DNA of 64,000 nucleotides, taken from NCBI RefSeq assembly GCF_002797395.1, contig NZ_KZ454943.1:1910308-1974307 (forward strand), given 5' to 3'. The notes under the pieces are model-generated. The model had not been told where the DNA came from, ran no database searches, and worked only from the letters and a program-made list of their open reading frames with translations. The position numbers were made by a program, and so were the translations under genes. The stretch is from Bacillus solitudinis. Lineage in GTDB: Bacteria > Bacillota > Bacilli > Bacillales > Bacillaceae_D. Below are positions 51,301 to 61,200 of the stretch, in pieces (position 1 is the first letter of the stretch; every line of letters begins with the position of its first letter).

Positions 51301-54054
51301 TCAACCTGTATTTACAAGACCTGCTGCAACCCCACTAATTGTTAATAATACTTCTGTTAATAATTCTTCAGATTGCTCTTCTGATTGACGCATCTTTTGA
51401 ATCAGATCAACTTGTAAGAAGTTAAGTGGGTCTACATATGGGTTACGACGATACACGGACTCTTGAATGTTTGGTGTATGGTCAAGTAACTCTTGATTAC
51501 CTGTAATAAGCAACAAAATATCTTTCGTTTGCTTATATTCACTCGAGATATTGTCAAAAATTCGGTCAGCAATTGTTTTATCTTCAACCAACTTAATGTA
51601 TTCCTTCGCTGTTGTTAAATCCGCCTTCAACAATGCCATTTGAAGATTGTTTATTGTTGATTGAAAAAATGGCCATTTCTTATACATGTCTTGCAGTAAC
51701 TTTAGGTTATCCTCGCTAGCTGTTGCAAATGTTTCTAAGCCAGTACCTGCTGCAAACCAAGCTGGAATCATTTGCCGTGATTGCGTCCACGCAAACACCC
51801 ATGGAATCGCACGTAAATCTTCAAAGCGTTGGCTTCCTTTGCGGCTCATTGGGCGTGAACCAATATTCAACGCACCAAGTTCACCAAGAGGAGTTGCTTG
51901 TTTGAAATAAGTTAAAAAGTCTTTATCCTCAAATACAAGGGATTGATACTTCTTCAAGGAATACGTCGAAATCTCTTCCATTGCATCTTCCCACTCTGGT
52001 TCTCTGAAATGACCTTTTTCCGTATTAAGAGACGCTTTTGCAGAGGCTTCTAGTAAAGCCGATGCCGCTTGCTCAAGGTTACGGTAGGCTATATCGCCTA
52101 GAAGATAACGAGAAGACAAAACTTCGCCTTGCTCGGTTATTTTAACCCCATCACCAAGTGTTTCTGCTGGTTGCGATAAAATACTACGGTTTAACGGACC
52201 GCCCCCACGACCTAAGGATCCCCCACGTCCATGGAAAAACTTAAGAGCAATATTAAATTCTTTTGCCATTTCATGGATTTCCTGCTGCGCTTTGAAAAGC
52301 TTCCAGTTCGCAGTTAATGTTCCACCATCCTTACTTCCATCTGAATAGCCAAGCATTATTTCCTGGTGATTCCCGCGTTCGTTTATATGGTTTCGGTAGA
52401 CATCCATTTCAAACAATGTTTTCATGATTTTTGGACCAGCTACTAAATCATCAACTGTTTCTAGTAACGGTGCTACGTGTAAGTTACTTTCCACTGTTCC
52501 ATCTGCATGCAAACGATAAATCCCCGCTTCTTTTGCCAGAACAAGCACTTCTAATAAGTCGCTTGGTGATTGCGTCATACTTACTAAATATACTTCAATC
52601 GAACGGCTGCCAAACTCGGAATGGGCTTTCTTTATCATCTTGAACACTTTGAAAATTTCAAGTGTTTCCTTTGTGTAATCATCTTCAAGTAACATTAAAG
52701 GCCGTGGATTTTTAAGGACATCTTTAAGAACACTAACTTTTTCATCTTCAGAAAGACCTGCATAATTGTCAGTAATATTAACAACTTTTAAAATTTCTGT
52801 GATCGCCGCCTCGTGCTCACCACTATGGTTTCGAATATCGAGTGTCGCAAGGTGGAACCCAAATAATTGAATTTGACGAATTAATTTTCGAATTGTTTTT
52901 AATTTATGGTGAGAAGGTTGATGATTCTCTGCACTGTCCTTCACAAGAACTAAATCATTCAAAAGCTCTTCAGACTTTTTGTAACCAACTTCTGACTTAC
53001 CTACGTGACGTAGACGCTTAAGCATGATTGCAAACTTTCTACGATAAATCTCCGCATCTACTGGCCAAACTTCACTAGTCTCCATGTATGCTTGTTCATC
53101 CTGTTCTACAGACTGGATGAGTTGTTCATTTATCTCAACACGAGTTGTAGATTGACCAAAACGCTTCATTAACTCAACAATTGCTTTATCATATTTCTTG
53201 ATAACTAGTTGTCTTTGCAGATTTAACGTTTCCCACGTGACCTCAGGGGTTACATTAGGATTCCCGTCACGGTCTCCACCAATCCAAGAACCGAAATGAA
53301 GGAAATTCGGTACACTCCATTTATTATCTGGATAGTAATTTTCAAGCTGATCCTCTAATTCCTGATGAATATCTGGTAACACCTCGAAAAGTGTTTCATT
53401 AAAATAGTAAAGGCCATTTTTCACTTCATCAAGAACGGTTGGTTTACGATGACGTAACTCATCTGTTTGCCATAGGGAAGTTACCTCATTAAATAAACTT
53501 TCATCAAGCCTTTTTCGTTCTTTTTTTGTCAGCAATGGATTATCATAACCTTGAAGAATGATTGAAATTCGTTTTTGAATTTCTAAAACAGTCCTTTTTG
53601 TTGCCTCAGTCGGATGCGCAGTGATAATCAGTTCAATCGACAAATCATTAAGTACTTGTTGGATTCCCTCATCTGAAAATTTATGTTCTTTAATCGTTGC
53701 CACAGCACTTTCAATTGAAACTGGCTGAACAACACCATTCTCTTGAAGTTGGTATTGACGGCGACGACGAACTCGGTGATTTTGCTCAGCAATATTAACT
53801 AAGTGGAAGTAAATAGAAAACGCTCGAATAACTTGTTGGCGCAACGGCGGTTTCAAGTTACTGATTTCACCTTTCAAGCTCTTATAGGCTTCATCATCAT
53901 AATTTTTTCTGAGATTTTTAGTTGTCTCTCTAATCTCTTCTACTTTGTTAAAAAGTGAGATCCCACCTTGATGGACGAGAATTTCACCAAGAATATTTCC
54001 AAGTTTTTTGACATCATTTCGCAAAAGTGAATTACTATCTGCTACTTCTATCAT
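51301..54054 (-). CDS. ppc: Phosphoenolpyruvate carboxylase
   Basis: This 917-residue enzyme converts phosphoenolpyruvate and bicarbonate to oxaloacetate, an anaplerotic step. Conserved sites: ITAHPTEATKRT (catalytic His, about 145-156), GSWIGGDRDGNP (about 248), MLGYSDGSKDGG, FHGRGGSLGRGGGP (phosphoenolpyruvate-binding loop), and SRPMSRKGSQRFEDLRAIPW near the C-terminus; it ends VAAGLVNTG. Length is typical (about 880-930). B. subtilis lacks this enzyme and uses pyruvate carboxylase; alkaliphilic Bacillaceae often have it. Monocistronic with its own terminator; no allosteric partner is adjacent. Confidence 0.95.
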   Translation of the reverse strand: MIEVADSNSLLRNDVKKLGNILGEILVHQGGISLFNKVEEIRETTKNLRKNYDDEAYKSLKGEISNLKPPLRQQVIRAFSIYFHLVNIAEQNHRVRRRRQYQLQENGVVQPVSIESAVATIKEHKFSDEGIQQVLNDLSIELIITAHPTEATKRTVLEIQKRISIILQGYDNPLLTKKERKRLDESLFNEVTSLWQTDELRHRKPTVLDEVKNGLYYFNETLFEVLPDIHQELEDQLENYYPDNKWSVPNFLHFGSWIGGDRDGNPNVTPEVTWETLNLQRQLVIKKYDKAIVELMKRFGQSTTRVEINEQLIQSVEQDEQAYMETSEVWPVDAEIYRRKFAIMLKRLRHVGKSEVGYKKSEELLNDLVLVKDSAENHQPSHHKLKTIRKLIRQIQLFGFHLATLDIRNHSGEHEAAITEILKVVNITDNYAGLSEDEKVSVLKDVLKNPRPLMLLEDDYTKETLEIFKVFKMIKKAHSEFGSRSIEVYLVSMTQSPSDLLEVLVLAKEAGIYRLHADGTVESNLHVAPLLETVDDLVAGPKIMKTLFEMDVYRNHINERGNHQEIMLGYSDGSKDGGTLTANWKLFKAQQEIHEMAKEFNIALKFFHGRGGSLGRGGGPLNRSILSQPAETLGDGVKITEQGEVLSSRYLLGDIAYRNLEQAASALLEASAKASLNTEKGHFREPEWEDAMEEISTYSLKKYQSLVFEDKDFLTYFKQATPLGELGALNIGSRPMSRKGSQRFEDLRAIPWVFAWTQSRQMIPAWFAAGTGLETFATASEDNLKLLQDMYKKWPFFQSTINNLQMALLKADLTTAKEYIKLVEDKTIADRIFDNISSEYKQTKDILLLITGNQELLDHTPNIQESVYRRNPYVDPLNFLQVDLIQKMRQSEEQSEELLTEVLLTISGVAAGLVNTG

Positions 54055-54224
54055 TTACCCATCCTCCTACCTTTTTCCATACTATTATTTGTTGCATAAT
54101 GTACAACTTTTATCTTTCATTATAACTTATTGAACCGTTTAACAGAAGGGCTAACTTTTGTCCGGAAGGGACTTTTTAAGTCCCAATCAGGAAAAGGTTA
54201 ACCAAATTCTATAGCTTAAACCAA

Positions 54225-54249
54225 TAAAAAAACCACCCAAGGGTGGCTT
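54225..54249 (-). terminator. Terminator of the segregation operon
   Basis: GCCACCC-TT-GGGTGG followed by seven T on the minus strand starts within a few bases of the stop of the ParR-like gene. Confidence 0.88.
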
Positions 54250-54250
54250 T

Positions 54251-54832
54251 TCATTTATTCATTTGCGCCAAAAAGTCATCCAATAAATCATCCTCATCCT
54301 CATTTTCAGATGATACTTCTTTTGTTGCACTAACTTCTTCATGCGAGCGTAACAGGTCTATTTCAAATTCATCAATATTTGGTAAATTATCAGGGACTTC
54401 TCTCGTCACGCTTTCTTCTTGAATTGTTGATTCAACTGTTTCAAAAGGGTGATCTAACCTATCTTGGAGATAGAGCGCTTCATTAATATCAGTAGAATGA
54501 CTGTTCAATGAGGCGAGTATCGTCGTAGCCCTCATCGGATCCTCTAATAACTGGTAGACAATCGTACCTAGCAATGCTTCGGAATGAGAATGTCTTACCC
54601 AATTACGCTGTTCCTTATTTAGTTGTTTTGGTAAAGGAATTGTAATCGACTCTCTATCTTTTGAAACAGATTGACTTACGCCTTCTAAAATATACCCTGC
54701 TATTTTACTAGAAAAGTTTCTTCTTTCTGTTTCTTTTAACTTTTGTAACTCTTTAATAATGTGGTCAGGGGTATCAGAAGGCAGACGAAAAGTAATTGCT
54801 TGTCCCCTCTGAATTGATCCAGATTTTTTCAT
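54251..54832 (-). CDS. ParR-like DNA-binding adaptor of an actin-type segregation system
   Basis: 193 residues. The N-terminal ribbon-helix-helix domain shows ITFRLPSDTPDHIIKELQKL and SSKIAGYILEGVSQS, the layout of ParR/AlfB-type proteins. A second helical part (residues 60-110) contains SITIPLPKQLNKEQRNWVRH. A long acidic, Ser-rich linker ends in DLLDDFLAQMNK, a short amphipathic tail of the kind that ParR uses to bind ParM filament ends. It starts nine bases after the ParM-like gene, in the type II parMRC order (actin, then adaptor), with DNA sites upstream of the actin gene. I infer the role from architecture and context. Confidence 0.78.
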   Translation of the reverse strand: MKKSGSIQRGQAITFRLPSDTPDHIIKELQKLKETERRNFSSKIAGYILEGVSQSVSKDRESITIPLPKQLNKEQRNWVRHSHSEALLGTIVYQLLEDPMRATTILASLNSHSTDINEALYLQDRLDHPFETVESTIQEESVTREVPDNLPNIDEFEIDLLRSHEEVSATKEVSSENEDEDDLLDDFLAQMNK

Positions 54833-54840
54833 CGAACCAC

Positions 54841-56025
54841 CTAGCTCTTAACAGATTTTTTCTCTGTTTGCGTAAACTCTACTTCTTTCTGTTTTTTTCG
54901 ATTGAAGTCAGAAATCAGCTTATAATAGGCGTTTGCCATCATCCAAATACTTTCCTTTTCATCTTCAAAAAAATCTATATTATAACCATCTAAACTATTA
55001 TTTAATGCTTTAAGATAGTCTTTTAAAACCATTGCCCCACCACCTACGAAGTAACAAATTTCAGTTTGTGAGTTTTTTTGCCAAATGTTGCGTAGGTGGC
55101 GATATTGCTTTTTAGCGAGTTCTAGTAAAATCCGGTCCGTGATATCATGCACGCTTGTCCGACTTCCCTTAACCATAATATGGTTACGGTCATTTTTCTT
55201 TGTAATAATTTCAACCACATCACGTCTGCTATCTAACTCAACTCCGTGTTTAGTTCTAATTTCCTCACGAATAGCTTCTAATGATTCAGATACTCCAATG
55301 TTAAATCCTTGAGCCTTGTCATCATCAACTTTACGATTTTTAATAACTGCAATGTCAGTTGATAATCCGCCAATATCTTGAATAAGAATTCGTTTATCAA
55401 TTAAATCTCTATTAATAATATTTAAATCACGATCCATGACGAGATTAATATACGCAGCAAAACCTTCAGGATACACCTTAACTTCATCAAACTTTATATT
55501 AACTTTTAGTCCCTGGTACTTAGGTGTGACTAAAAACTCGACTTGATGTACAGAACTTAAAAGCTGAGAACGATAACCAACGTCCTTACCTTCCTTCACC
55601 TCACGAAGAGGTAAGCCTGTCCCTAGTGTGTAGTTAGCCTCAATAACTTGATTTGTTTTCTTAAAAGAAGGGCCATTCTCCTCCCTTACTGCATCGAGGG
55701 CCAAAGTGGCGAAAAGCAGAACTAGAGTCTGATCTTCCTCCGACTTACTACTTCCTAAATCTAACTCAGTGGCATGGTCACTTTTTGTCGCTAAATTCCC
55801 GACACGGTAAATCACATTGTTTTCTTTTAGAGCAGGGGAGTGAACCTTAATGTGAATCCCATCAAGTGGGTCATTCTCATTTAATTCTTCTATACCTATA
55901 ACAGGTCTGTCTTCTGTATCTCTTGCCATCACATTTGGGATATTAATTTCAAAATCAGCTTTCCCAAAAAGAGCTTTAATCGAGTCATTCCCCACATCAA
56001 TCGCTGCAATTCTAGTTTTACTCAT
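54841..56025 (-). CDS. ParM/StbA-like actin ATPase
   Basis: About 394 residues from the ATG at 56025 (RBS AAAGGAAG). Actin-fold motifs: phosphate-1 AAIDVGNDSIKALFG at the N-terminus, phosphate-2 IQDIGGLSTDIAVI (about 225) and adenosine motif CYFVGGGAMVL (about 335). This places it with the ParM/StbA/Alp7A group of plasmid-segregating actins. A basic tail is present (NRKKQKEVEFTQTEKK). It is followed by the ParR-like gene and preceded by repeated TGTRYAC sites that could be the centromere and autoregulatory operator. Housekeeping genes flank it (ppc, rlmN), so it appears chromosomal. Confidence 0.85.
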   Translation of the reverse strand: MSKTRIAAIDVGNDSIKALFGKADFEINIPNVMARDTEDRPVIGIEELNENDPLDGIHIKVHSPALKENNVIYRVGNLATKSDHATELDLGSSKSEEDQTLVLLFATLALDAVREENGPSFKKTNQVIEANYTLGTGLPLREVKEGKDVGYRSQLLSSVHQVEFLVTPKYQGLKVNIKFDEVKVYPEGFAAYINLVMDRDLNIINRDLIDKRILIQDIGGLSTDIAVIKNRKVDDDKAQGFNIGVSESLEAIREEIRTKHGVELDSRRDVVEIITKKNDRNHIMVKGSRTSVHDITDRILLELAKKQYRHLRNIWQKNSQTEICYFVGGGAMVLKDYLKALNNSLDGYNIDFFEDEKESIWMMANAYYKLISDFNRKKQKEVEFTQTEKKSVKS

Positions 56026-56141
56026 TAAACATCTTCCTTTCAATTTTAATTCAAGCAGACTAATCAAATTCCATTTGCATCCATATTACAGGAGGTTTAA
56101 CAAGGCGTCAATCAACCATAAGTTGTGTTCAAAAACGAATA

Positions 56142-56280
56142 CAAGTGTACATTAATGTACACTTGCTGGATTTTCTTTAAATCCCTATAACAACAACATG
56201 CATTCACTATTGTGTACATGAAAACATTTTTGTACACTTTATGAATACTAATTGTATACTTGTAATCATATTTGTATACA
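56142..56280. repeat. parC-like array of TGTRYAC repeats
   Basis: Six copies of TGTACA/TGTATAC start at 56146, 56156, 56213, 56231, 56253 and 56273. The first two form a perfect 24-bp palindrome (56142-56165). Spacings of 10, 57, 18, 22 and 20 are near whole or half turns of the helix. The array lies immediately upstream of the ParM-like gene in a 350-base non-coding gap. It probably binds the ParR-like protein as centromere and operator. Confidence 0.65.
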
Positions 56281-56377
56281 ACTCATTTTTAGTGTTTTTA
56301 CCTACTATTTTTGTCCTATTATCAAAGCCATTTGACTCCCCTACTTCCTTTCTCTTTTATAACTTCATCTTTACAAA

Positions 56378-56409
56378 CAAAAAACGCACTATGTTTTCAC
56401 ATAGTGCGC
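56378..56409 (-). terminator. Terminator of rlmN
   Basis: CGCACTATG ... CATAGTGCG on the minus strand is followed by six T, starting about ten bases beyond the rlmN stop. Confidence 0.88.
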
Positions 56410-56420
56410 ATTAAAATTAT

Positions 56421-57485
56421 TTATCTTTGTGTTTGTTTTATTTGTTTACTTCGTAATTGGCCACATGCTGCATCAATATCAGTTCCGTGCTCATGGCGAA
56501 TTCCACAATTAATACCCCTCTTTTTTAACGTATCATAAAAACCAAGGATATCTTCTTCCCTACTCCGTTGATATTGTCCATGTTCATCAACAGGATTATA
56601 AGGAATTAAGTTTACATACATAAGCGAACGTCTATTTCCAATTAAATCAGCGAGTTCACTCGCATGGTCTTTATGATCATTAACATCCTTTAACAGAATA
56701 TACTCTAATGTGATTTTTCGATTCGTTTTATCTAGATAGTAATCGATGGCAGCCATTAGTTTCTTAATAGGATACGCTCGGTTAATTTTCATAATTCTTG
56801 TTCGTATTTCGTCATTAGGGGCATGTAAAGAAACCGCTAAATTTACTTGAGATTTGATATCTGCAAACTCATAAATCTTATCAACTAAACCACTTGTTGA
56901 CACAGTGATATGTCTTGCTCCAATAGCAAGTCCTTTTTGATCCTTAATAACGTCAAGGAAATCAACCATATTCTTGAAATTATCAAAAGGCTCACCAATT
57001 CCCATTACCACGACATGACTCACTCTCTGTTCTTGTCCTACGCCATCTAAGTGAAGTTGTACATTCATAATCTGCTCAACAATTTCGCCACTTGATAAGT
57101 CACGGCTCTTCGTTAATAAGCCACTGGCACAAAAGCTACAACCAATGTTACAACCTACCTGAGTCGTTACACAAACAGAGAATCCATATTTATGCTTCAT
57201 CAACACTGTTTCAATTAAATTTCCATCATACAACTTAAACAAAAACTTAATTGTCCCATCCGCTGACTCTTGTTTTACATGCTCACTCAACGTTTGGATA
57301 GCAAAATTCTCTTCTAATAACTGTAGAACCTCTTTATTGACATTGTTCATATCTGCAAAGGTTGTCACTCGTTTTCTATATAGCCAATCCCAAACTTGGG
57401 ACGCGCGAAACTTTTTATGCCCATGACCCATTAACCACTCTGTCAGTTGTTCAAACGTTAATCCATAGATGGACTCTTTATTCAT
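56421..57485 (-). CDS. rlmN: 23S rRNA/tRNA adenine-C2 methyltransferase RlmN
   Basis: The ATG at 57485 has AGAGGG six bases upstream, giving 354 residues. This radical-SAM enzyme has the cluster motif CNIGCSFC (Cys-112, -116, -119). It methylates A2503 of 23S rRNA and A37 of some tRNAs. Family stretches: [43 protein letters not shown] and [12 protein letters not shown]. The catalytic Cys lies in [12 protein letters not shown] near the C-terminus. Housekeeping gene with its own terminator. The adjacent segregation array is upstream of the parM-like gene, not part of this operon. Confidence 0.95.
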   Translation of the reverse strand: MNKESIYGLTFEQLTEWLMGHGHKKFRASQVWDWLYRKRVTTFADMNNVNKEVLQLLEENFAIQTLSEHVKQESADGTIKFLFKLYDGNLIETVLMKHKYGFSVCVTTQVGCNIGCSFCASGLLTKSRDLSSGEIVEQIMNVQLHLDGVGQEQRVSHVVVMGIGEPFDNFKNMVDFLDVIKDQKGLAIGARHITVSTSGLVDKIYEFADIKSQVNLAVSLHAPNDEIRTRIMKINRAYPIKKLMAAIDYYLDKTNRKITLEYILLKDVNDHKDHASELADLIGNRRSLMYVNLIPYNPVDEHGQYQRSREEDILGFYDTLKKRGINCGIRHEHGTDIDAACGQLRSKQIKQTQR

Positions 57486-57612
57486 TGGATACCCTCTTTT
57501 CAAAACATAAGTTCATGTCTATTTTACTGAAGATAATCGCAACTAGCAATCGGTTTAGCTTAACCTTAAATTTTGTTGGTTAAACAAGAAAATCCTCTGA
57601 CATCTCATTTTG

Positions 57613-57861
57613 TTAAAAATTCTTGTTTTGAACTAATTCCACTAATTCAACCAACTCTGATGTTAATCCCTTCACAGCACGCCCTGCCACAACAGTTACA
57701 GGTACACCGAGAAAGCCAAACTGCTTCACCTCTTCTTGGTAGATGACATTATCTGATATATCCCGAACCTCAAATTCAATACCTGCTTCTATAAGCATTT
57801 TCTTCACGTACGTACATTCTATGCAATCTTTTGTTGAGTATACTATACATTGTTGCTCCAA
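57613..57861 (-). CDS. Glutaredoxin-like protein (NrdH type)
   Basis: 82 residues with a thioredoxin fold: CIVYSTKDCIECTYVKKMLIEAG carries the redox pair Cys-13 and Cys-16 (CIEC), GVPVTVV gives the cis-Pro loop, and the C-terminal helix is LVELVELVQ. This is the NrdH/glutaredoxin family, which reduces disulfides. CIEC is a common variant of CVQC/CPYC. No ribonucleotide reductase genes are nearby. Preceded by about 210 bases without a gene. Confidence 0.83.
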   Translation of the reverse strand: MEQQCIVYSTKDCIECTYVKKMLIEAGIEFEVRDISDNVIYQEEVKQFGFLGVPVTVVAGRAVKGLTSELVELVELVQNKNF

Positions 57862-58070
57862 CCGTTTTCACTCCTATCAACTCAACACTTTCGGTTGTTC
57901 CATGATAACAGAAAAAACACTTTAATTCATAATTGATTAACGAAACGTAATAAAGTCTTTTTCGATTAGTTCGGCCCGTTGCATTACCCTTATCTTTCAA
58001 TAGTTTCCCTTTCTCAGTTACCACATTGCCTTTGTAAAAAGGATATCACTACCAGAAGAAACCTTATTGA

Positions 58071-59075
58071 TTAAATAATCGATTCTACTACAATGACAGA
58101 CCACCCTTTTCCTTTATAGGCATTATACCCCTCCGTTAAACAATAGGCATAAAGTTGATTATCTTCAAAGGTATATCCTCGAGTTTCTTTTCCCGAAAGA
58201 ATGTAATTAACCGCCTTTAAATCCGAAAGGTTTGTTTCTAAAATCCCAGTCCGATCCTTTGACGCAATCACATATCCTTGGGAATTAATAACATACAGCT
58301 TACTCGTTTCGTCAATTTTCACTCGGTCAATGATGTCGAATATATATTTCCAATTAAATCTAGTCGTCAACACACCAATTACGTTTCCATTCTCATCACG
58401 AACAGGACTTGAATATCCCATCGCATGCCCGCCTACAACTGAAGAATAATACAAGTCCGTCACATACACGTCATTGGTTCGAATCGTTTCTTTAAACCAT
58501 TCCCTCTCAGACATGTTCTTGCCAACTTGACTTTGATTTTGCGAAGCCACAATAATTTCACCTGATAAATCAAGGACAAATAAATCAAAATATACTTCAT
58601 AAATTGTAAAAATATTCTTTAAAAATGCTTCCGCTGTTTTCTTTGACTCAGAAGTAGGATTCAAAAGACAATCTTTGATTGCATCAAAAGTTGCCCATGC
58701 TTGAACATCACAGTTTCGCTCAAATAAGTTTCTATCAATCTTATCAATTGTATCAAATGCCACATCCACGGTCCGCACAGCAATAATTTCGTTTGCTTTA
58801 TTTTGAATACTCTTAATAATACTTTCACTTTCTTTACTCGCATTTAAGCTTTCTTCAGCAAACTTCTTAATTTCTGTCGCTACAACTGAAAACCCACGAC
58901 CAGCATCTCCGGCACGCGCAGCTTCAATTCCTGAGTTTAAAGCGAGAATATTTGATTTGGTGGAGATGTCCCGAATCTTCTTCATTACACTTTGCATTTC
59001 AACGTTCTCCTGCTTCAATTCATTCATAAGAACGGAAACATTTAAACTCTTACCTATACTAGTAGTTTGCTCCAC
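58071..59075 (-). CDS. Soluble chemoreceptor with C-terminal Cache domain
   Basis: 334 residues, GTG start seven bases after AAAGGGGA. The N-terminus is a short MCP signalling hairpin: [26 protein letters not shown] and [22 protein letters not shown]-terminal Cache/PAS-like sensor follows: [49 protein letters not shown] and [17 protein letters not shown]. No membrane helix is visible, although Cache domains are normally extracellular. The order (signal first, sensor last, no membrane) is unusual; it may sense an intracellular ligand. The frame has no obvious methylation helices. No partner is adjacent. Confidence 0.82.
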   Translation of the reverse strand: MEQTTSIGKSLNVSVLMNELKQENVEMQSVMKKIRDISTKSNILALNSGIEAARAGDAGRGFSVVATEIKKFAEESLNASKESESIIKSIQNKANEIIAVRTVDVAFDTIDKIDRNLFERNCDVQAWATFDAIKDCLLNPTSESKKTAEAFLKNIFTIYEVYFDLFVLDLSGEIIVASQNQSQVGKNMSEREWFKETIRTNDVYVTDLYYSSVVGGHAMGYSSPVRDENGNVIGVLTTRFNWKYIFDIIDRVKIDETSKLYVINSQGYVIASKDRTGILETNLSDLKAVNYILSGKETRGYTFEDNQLYAYCLTEGYNAYKGKGWSVIVVESII

Positions 59076-59279
59076 ACTGGTATCCCCTTTTGGTTAGTGA
59101 TTTTCCTCAAATAGTAAAGAGATTATACCACATTTTTTGACAAAAAATGCTACTTATTCATGAAATTTTGAAGAAGGTTTCTCTGGGTAAACGGTATTAA
59201 TTATTAGAAAATCACTAATAATTAATGTAAATGTTCGCATACTACTCTTTATACGGTAATGGAATTGGGGTGAAACAAT

Positions 59280-59450
59280 GTGGGGGATTGGAATGAGCAA
59301 GCAAGCCGCAATAATAATATGCAACCTGATTTAAATTTTAAAAAAGAGGAACTAGCTAATAAAAAGGTTCAAGAAAACGTTCAAGAACAAATAGGAATAG
59401 AAGCGATTGGTCAAGAAGAGAAAGATGTAAGGCCCCAGGGTGGTCAATAA
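59280..59450 (+). CDS. Small hydrophilic hypothetical protein (56 aa, GTG start)
   Basis: GTG at 59280 is seven bases after GGGGTGA. The product begins MGDWNEQASRNNNMQPDLNF, has a central KKEELANKKVQENVQEQIG and ends DVRPQGGQ. It is strongly charged and Asn/Gln-rich, like small spore-coat or spore-core proteins of Bacillus, but no family is recognised. The ATG one base upstream is in another frame and runs into a stop after 18 codons. Confidence 0.55.
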   Translation: MGDWNEQASRNNNMQPDLNFKKEELANKKVQENVQEQIGIEAIGQEEKDVRPQGGQ

Positions 59451-59895
59451 GCCCGTTTAGTGATCCTATTAAAAAAGGTCACATTCCCTACTTATACTCT
59501 AAACGAGCACGGCATTAAAAGACTGTTTGGGCCTTCCAACAGTCTCTTCTCCATTTTTTATAGAGGGATCGCGGATTAGCTACCTCTAAACTGATAAAAA
59601 TCATGACCTCTCCACTTTTAGTTTGCCTAATAAATAATCCCACAGACACTAGCAAAATATTTAAAAACCTCCCACGAGTAAAATACTTAAATAATAAAAA
59701 AGCCTCGAAATCCCTAGGGAAAAAAAGCTACATCCACCAAATACTTAAGGCTTAAAGGGGCTACCATCGTTTGACTGTAAACATTTCAACTAGAAATTAA
59801 AATAACCAAATATCCAAGAAAATCACAGTTTGTTATGTGAAAAGTTTCTTAATGATAACCAAAGGGTAAGAACCGTATAAGGAGTTGGGTCTTTT
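59451..59895 (+). other. 445-base gap with one hairpin
   Basis: AGACTGTT ... AACAGTCT (59520-59545) is followed by CTTCTCCATTTTTT and probably ends the upstream small gene. The remainder is AT-rich and shows no gene or recognisable regulatory RNA. Confidence 0.6.
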
Positions 59896-61185
59896 ATGAA
59901 TTGTCAGGTTTTCATTAGTGGTGGGGGAATTGGCGGTCTGTTGTTGGGCTATAAGTTAGCGGCACAGGGAATATGTGTATGCGTCATTGAACAATTGGCC
60001 AAACCCTCACACGTGTATAAAGGAGAGCTACTTCAACCAAAAAGCCTTGCCCTCTTAAAGGAGGCTGGATTACTTTCAAAAGTGGAAAAATGCGGCCAAA
60101 AGATTCATCATATCGATGTAGTAGAACTCGATAACGATGAAAATGATGTTCTTATGAAAATGAAGCTAGGCTACGAACAGCTATCACCTTTTATTAATTA
60201 TGCTTTAATGGTTCCTCATGAAGAACTTAAAGAAATTATTCGGAATGAGGCAATGAAGCTTGATGAATTCACCTTCATAGCTCCTGCTAGGCTAATAGGC
60301 TTTGAGAATAGCAGAGCTATCGTTGAAAAGGATAAAAAGTCATTTCACATTAAAGCCGATTATTTTATCGGAGCTGAAGGAAGAAGGTCCCCAACAAGGG
60401 ACCAAATGCGGTTAAAACTCAAAAAAAAACACTATAATCATCAGTACCTAACCGCAACGCTCCCAAGGCCTCCTGCATTAACAGAGGGGAAAATCATTTC
60501 TACTCATAATCGATTTATTGGCTTATTTCCACTTCCAAACCAACAAGTTAGAACCGTATATTTAATAAATCATGGCGAGTATCCATTAATAAAAAAGAAA
60601 GGATTACGCTTTCTACAGAAAGAGTTTAACGAACTCGCACCGGAATTATTAGAATACACACTAGCCTTAAATGATTGGTCAAAAATTCAACTAATGACTC
60701 CTTTAACCTATCATGTAAATAGATATGTAGATAACCATTTTGCAATTATTGGTGATGCAGCTCACGCGGTTCACCCTATAGCAGGTCAAGGTATGAATCT
60801 AGCAATGCAGGATGCGGCAATTCTTGGAGAGTTATTATGTTCTGTTTATCAATCTCACCATGAACGTCCCTCTTTAAAAGCATATGAACATGTTCGAAGA
60901 AAAAGGAATGAATTCGTGCTCAAGATTAGCGACCAATCCGCTCTACTATATTCCTTTAGATTCCATTTATTTCAGAGACTAAGAATTCGAAGTATGAAAA
61001 ATCTCGGAAATGATCATCGGTTGCATTTTAAACACATCCTAAATATATCAGGCTTGGGCTTATCACATTTATCGCTAGGGGATTACTTTGTCCAATCTAG
61101 TTTATTACCAGCCCGAAAAAAACCTCTCAAGAACCTTTCTCGTTACTTTTTTAATAAGGAAAATGATTATCCGTGGAAATACTAA
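59896..61185 (+). CDS. FAD-dependent aromatic monooxygenase (UbiH/PHBH family)
   Basis: 429 residues. FAD motifs are FISGGGIGGLLLGYKLAAQG (GxGxxG, residues 6-25), the DG-type motif YFIGAEGRRSPTR (GAEG instead of the usual GADG), and GDAAHAVHPIAGQGMNLAMQ (GD motif). These flavin enzymes hydroxylate aromatic or polyene compounds. A short gap separates it from a methyltransferase, and the pair forms a tailoring cassette: hydroxylation, then O- or C-methylation (inference). No polyketide, terpene or quinone-ring biosynthetic gene is in the window, so the substrate is unknown. RBS GGAGTTGGG precedes the ATG. Confidence 0.87.
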   Translation: MNCQVFISGGGIGGLLLGYKLAAQGICVCVIEQLAKPSHVYKGELLQPKSLALLKEAGLLSKVEKCGQKIHHIDVVELDNDENDVLMKMKLGYEQLSPFINYALMVPHEELKEIIRNEAMKLDEFTFIAPARLIGFENSRAIVEKDKKSFHIKADYFIGAEGRRSPTRDQMRLKLKKKHYNHQYLTATLPRPPALTEGKIISTHNRFIGLFPLPNQQVRTVYLINHGEYPLIKKKGLRFLQKEFNELAPELLEYTLALNDWSKIQLMTPLTYHVNRYVDNHFAIIGDAAHAVHPIAGQGMNLAMQDAAILGELLCSVYQSHHERPSLKAYEHVRRKRNEFVLKISDQSALLYSFRFHLFQRLRIRSMKNLGNDHRLHFKHILNISGLGLSHLSLGDYFVQSSLLPARKKPLKNLSRYFFNKENDYPWKY

Positions 61186-61200
61186 CTAGGAGGACAGCAC

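Noticed and set aside
54251-56280. Integrated prophage or plasmid as a whole
   Set aside because: No integrase, replication, transposase or att-like repeats in the flanks; only the segregation module is present.
57776-58024. 82-codon minus-strand frame overlapping the glutaredoxin gene
   Set aside because: Overlaps a recognised gene in another frame and has no family features.
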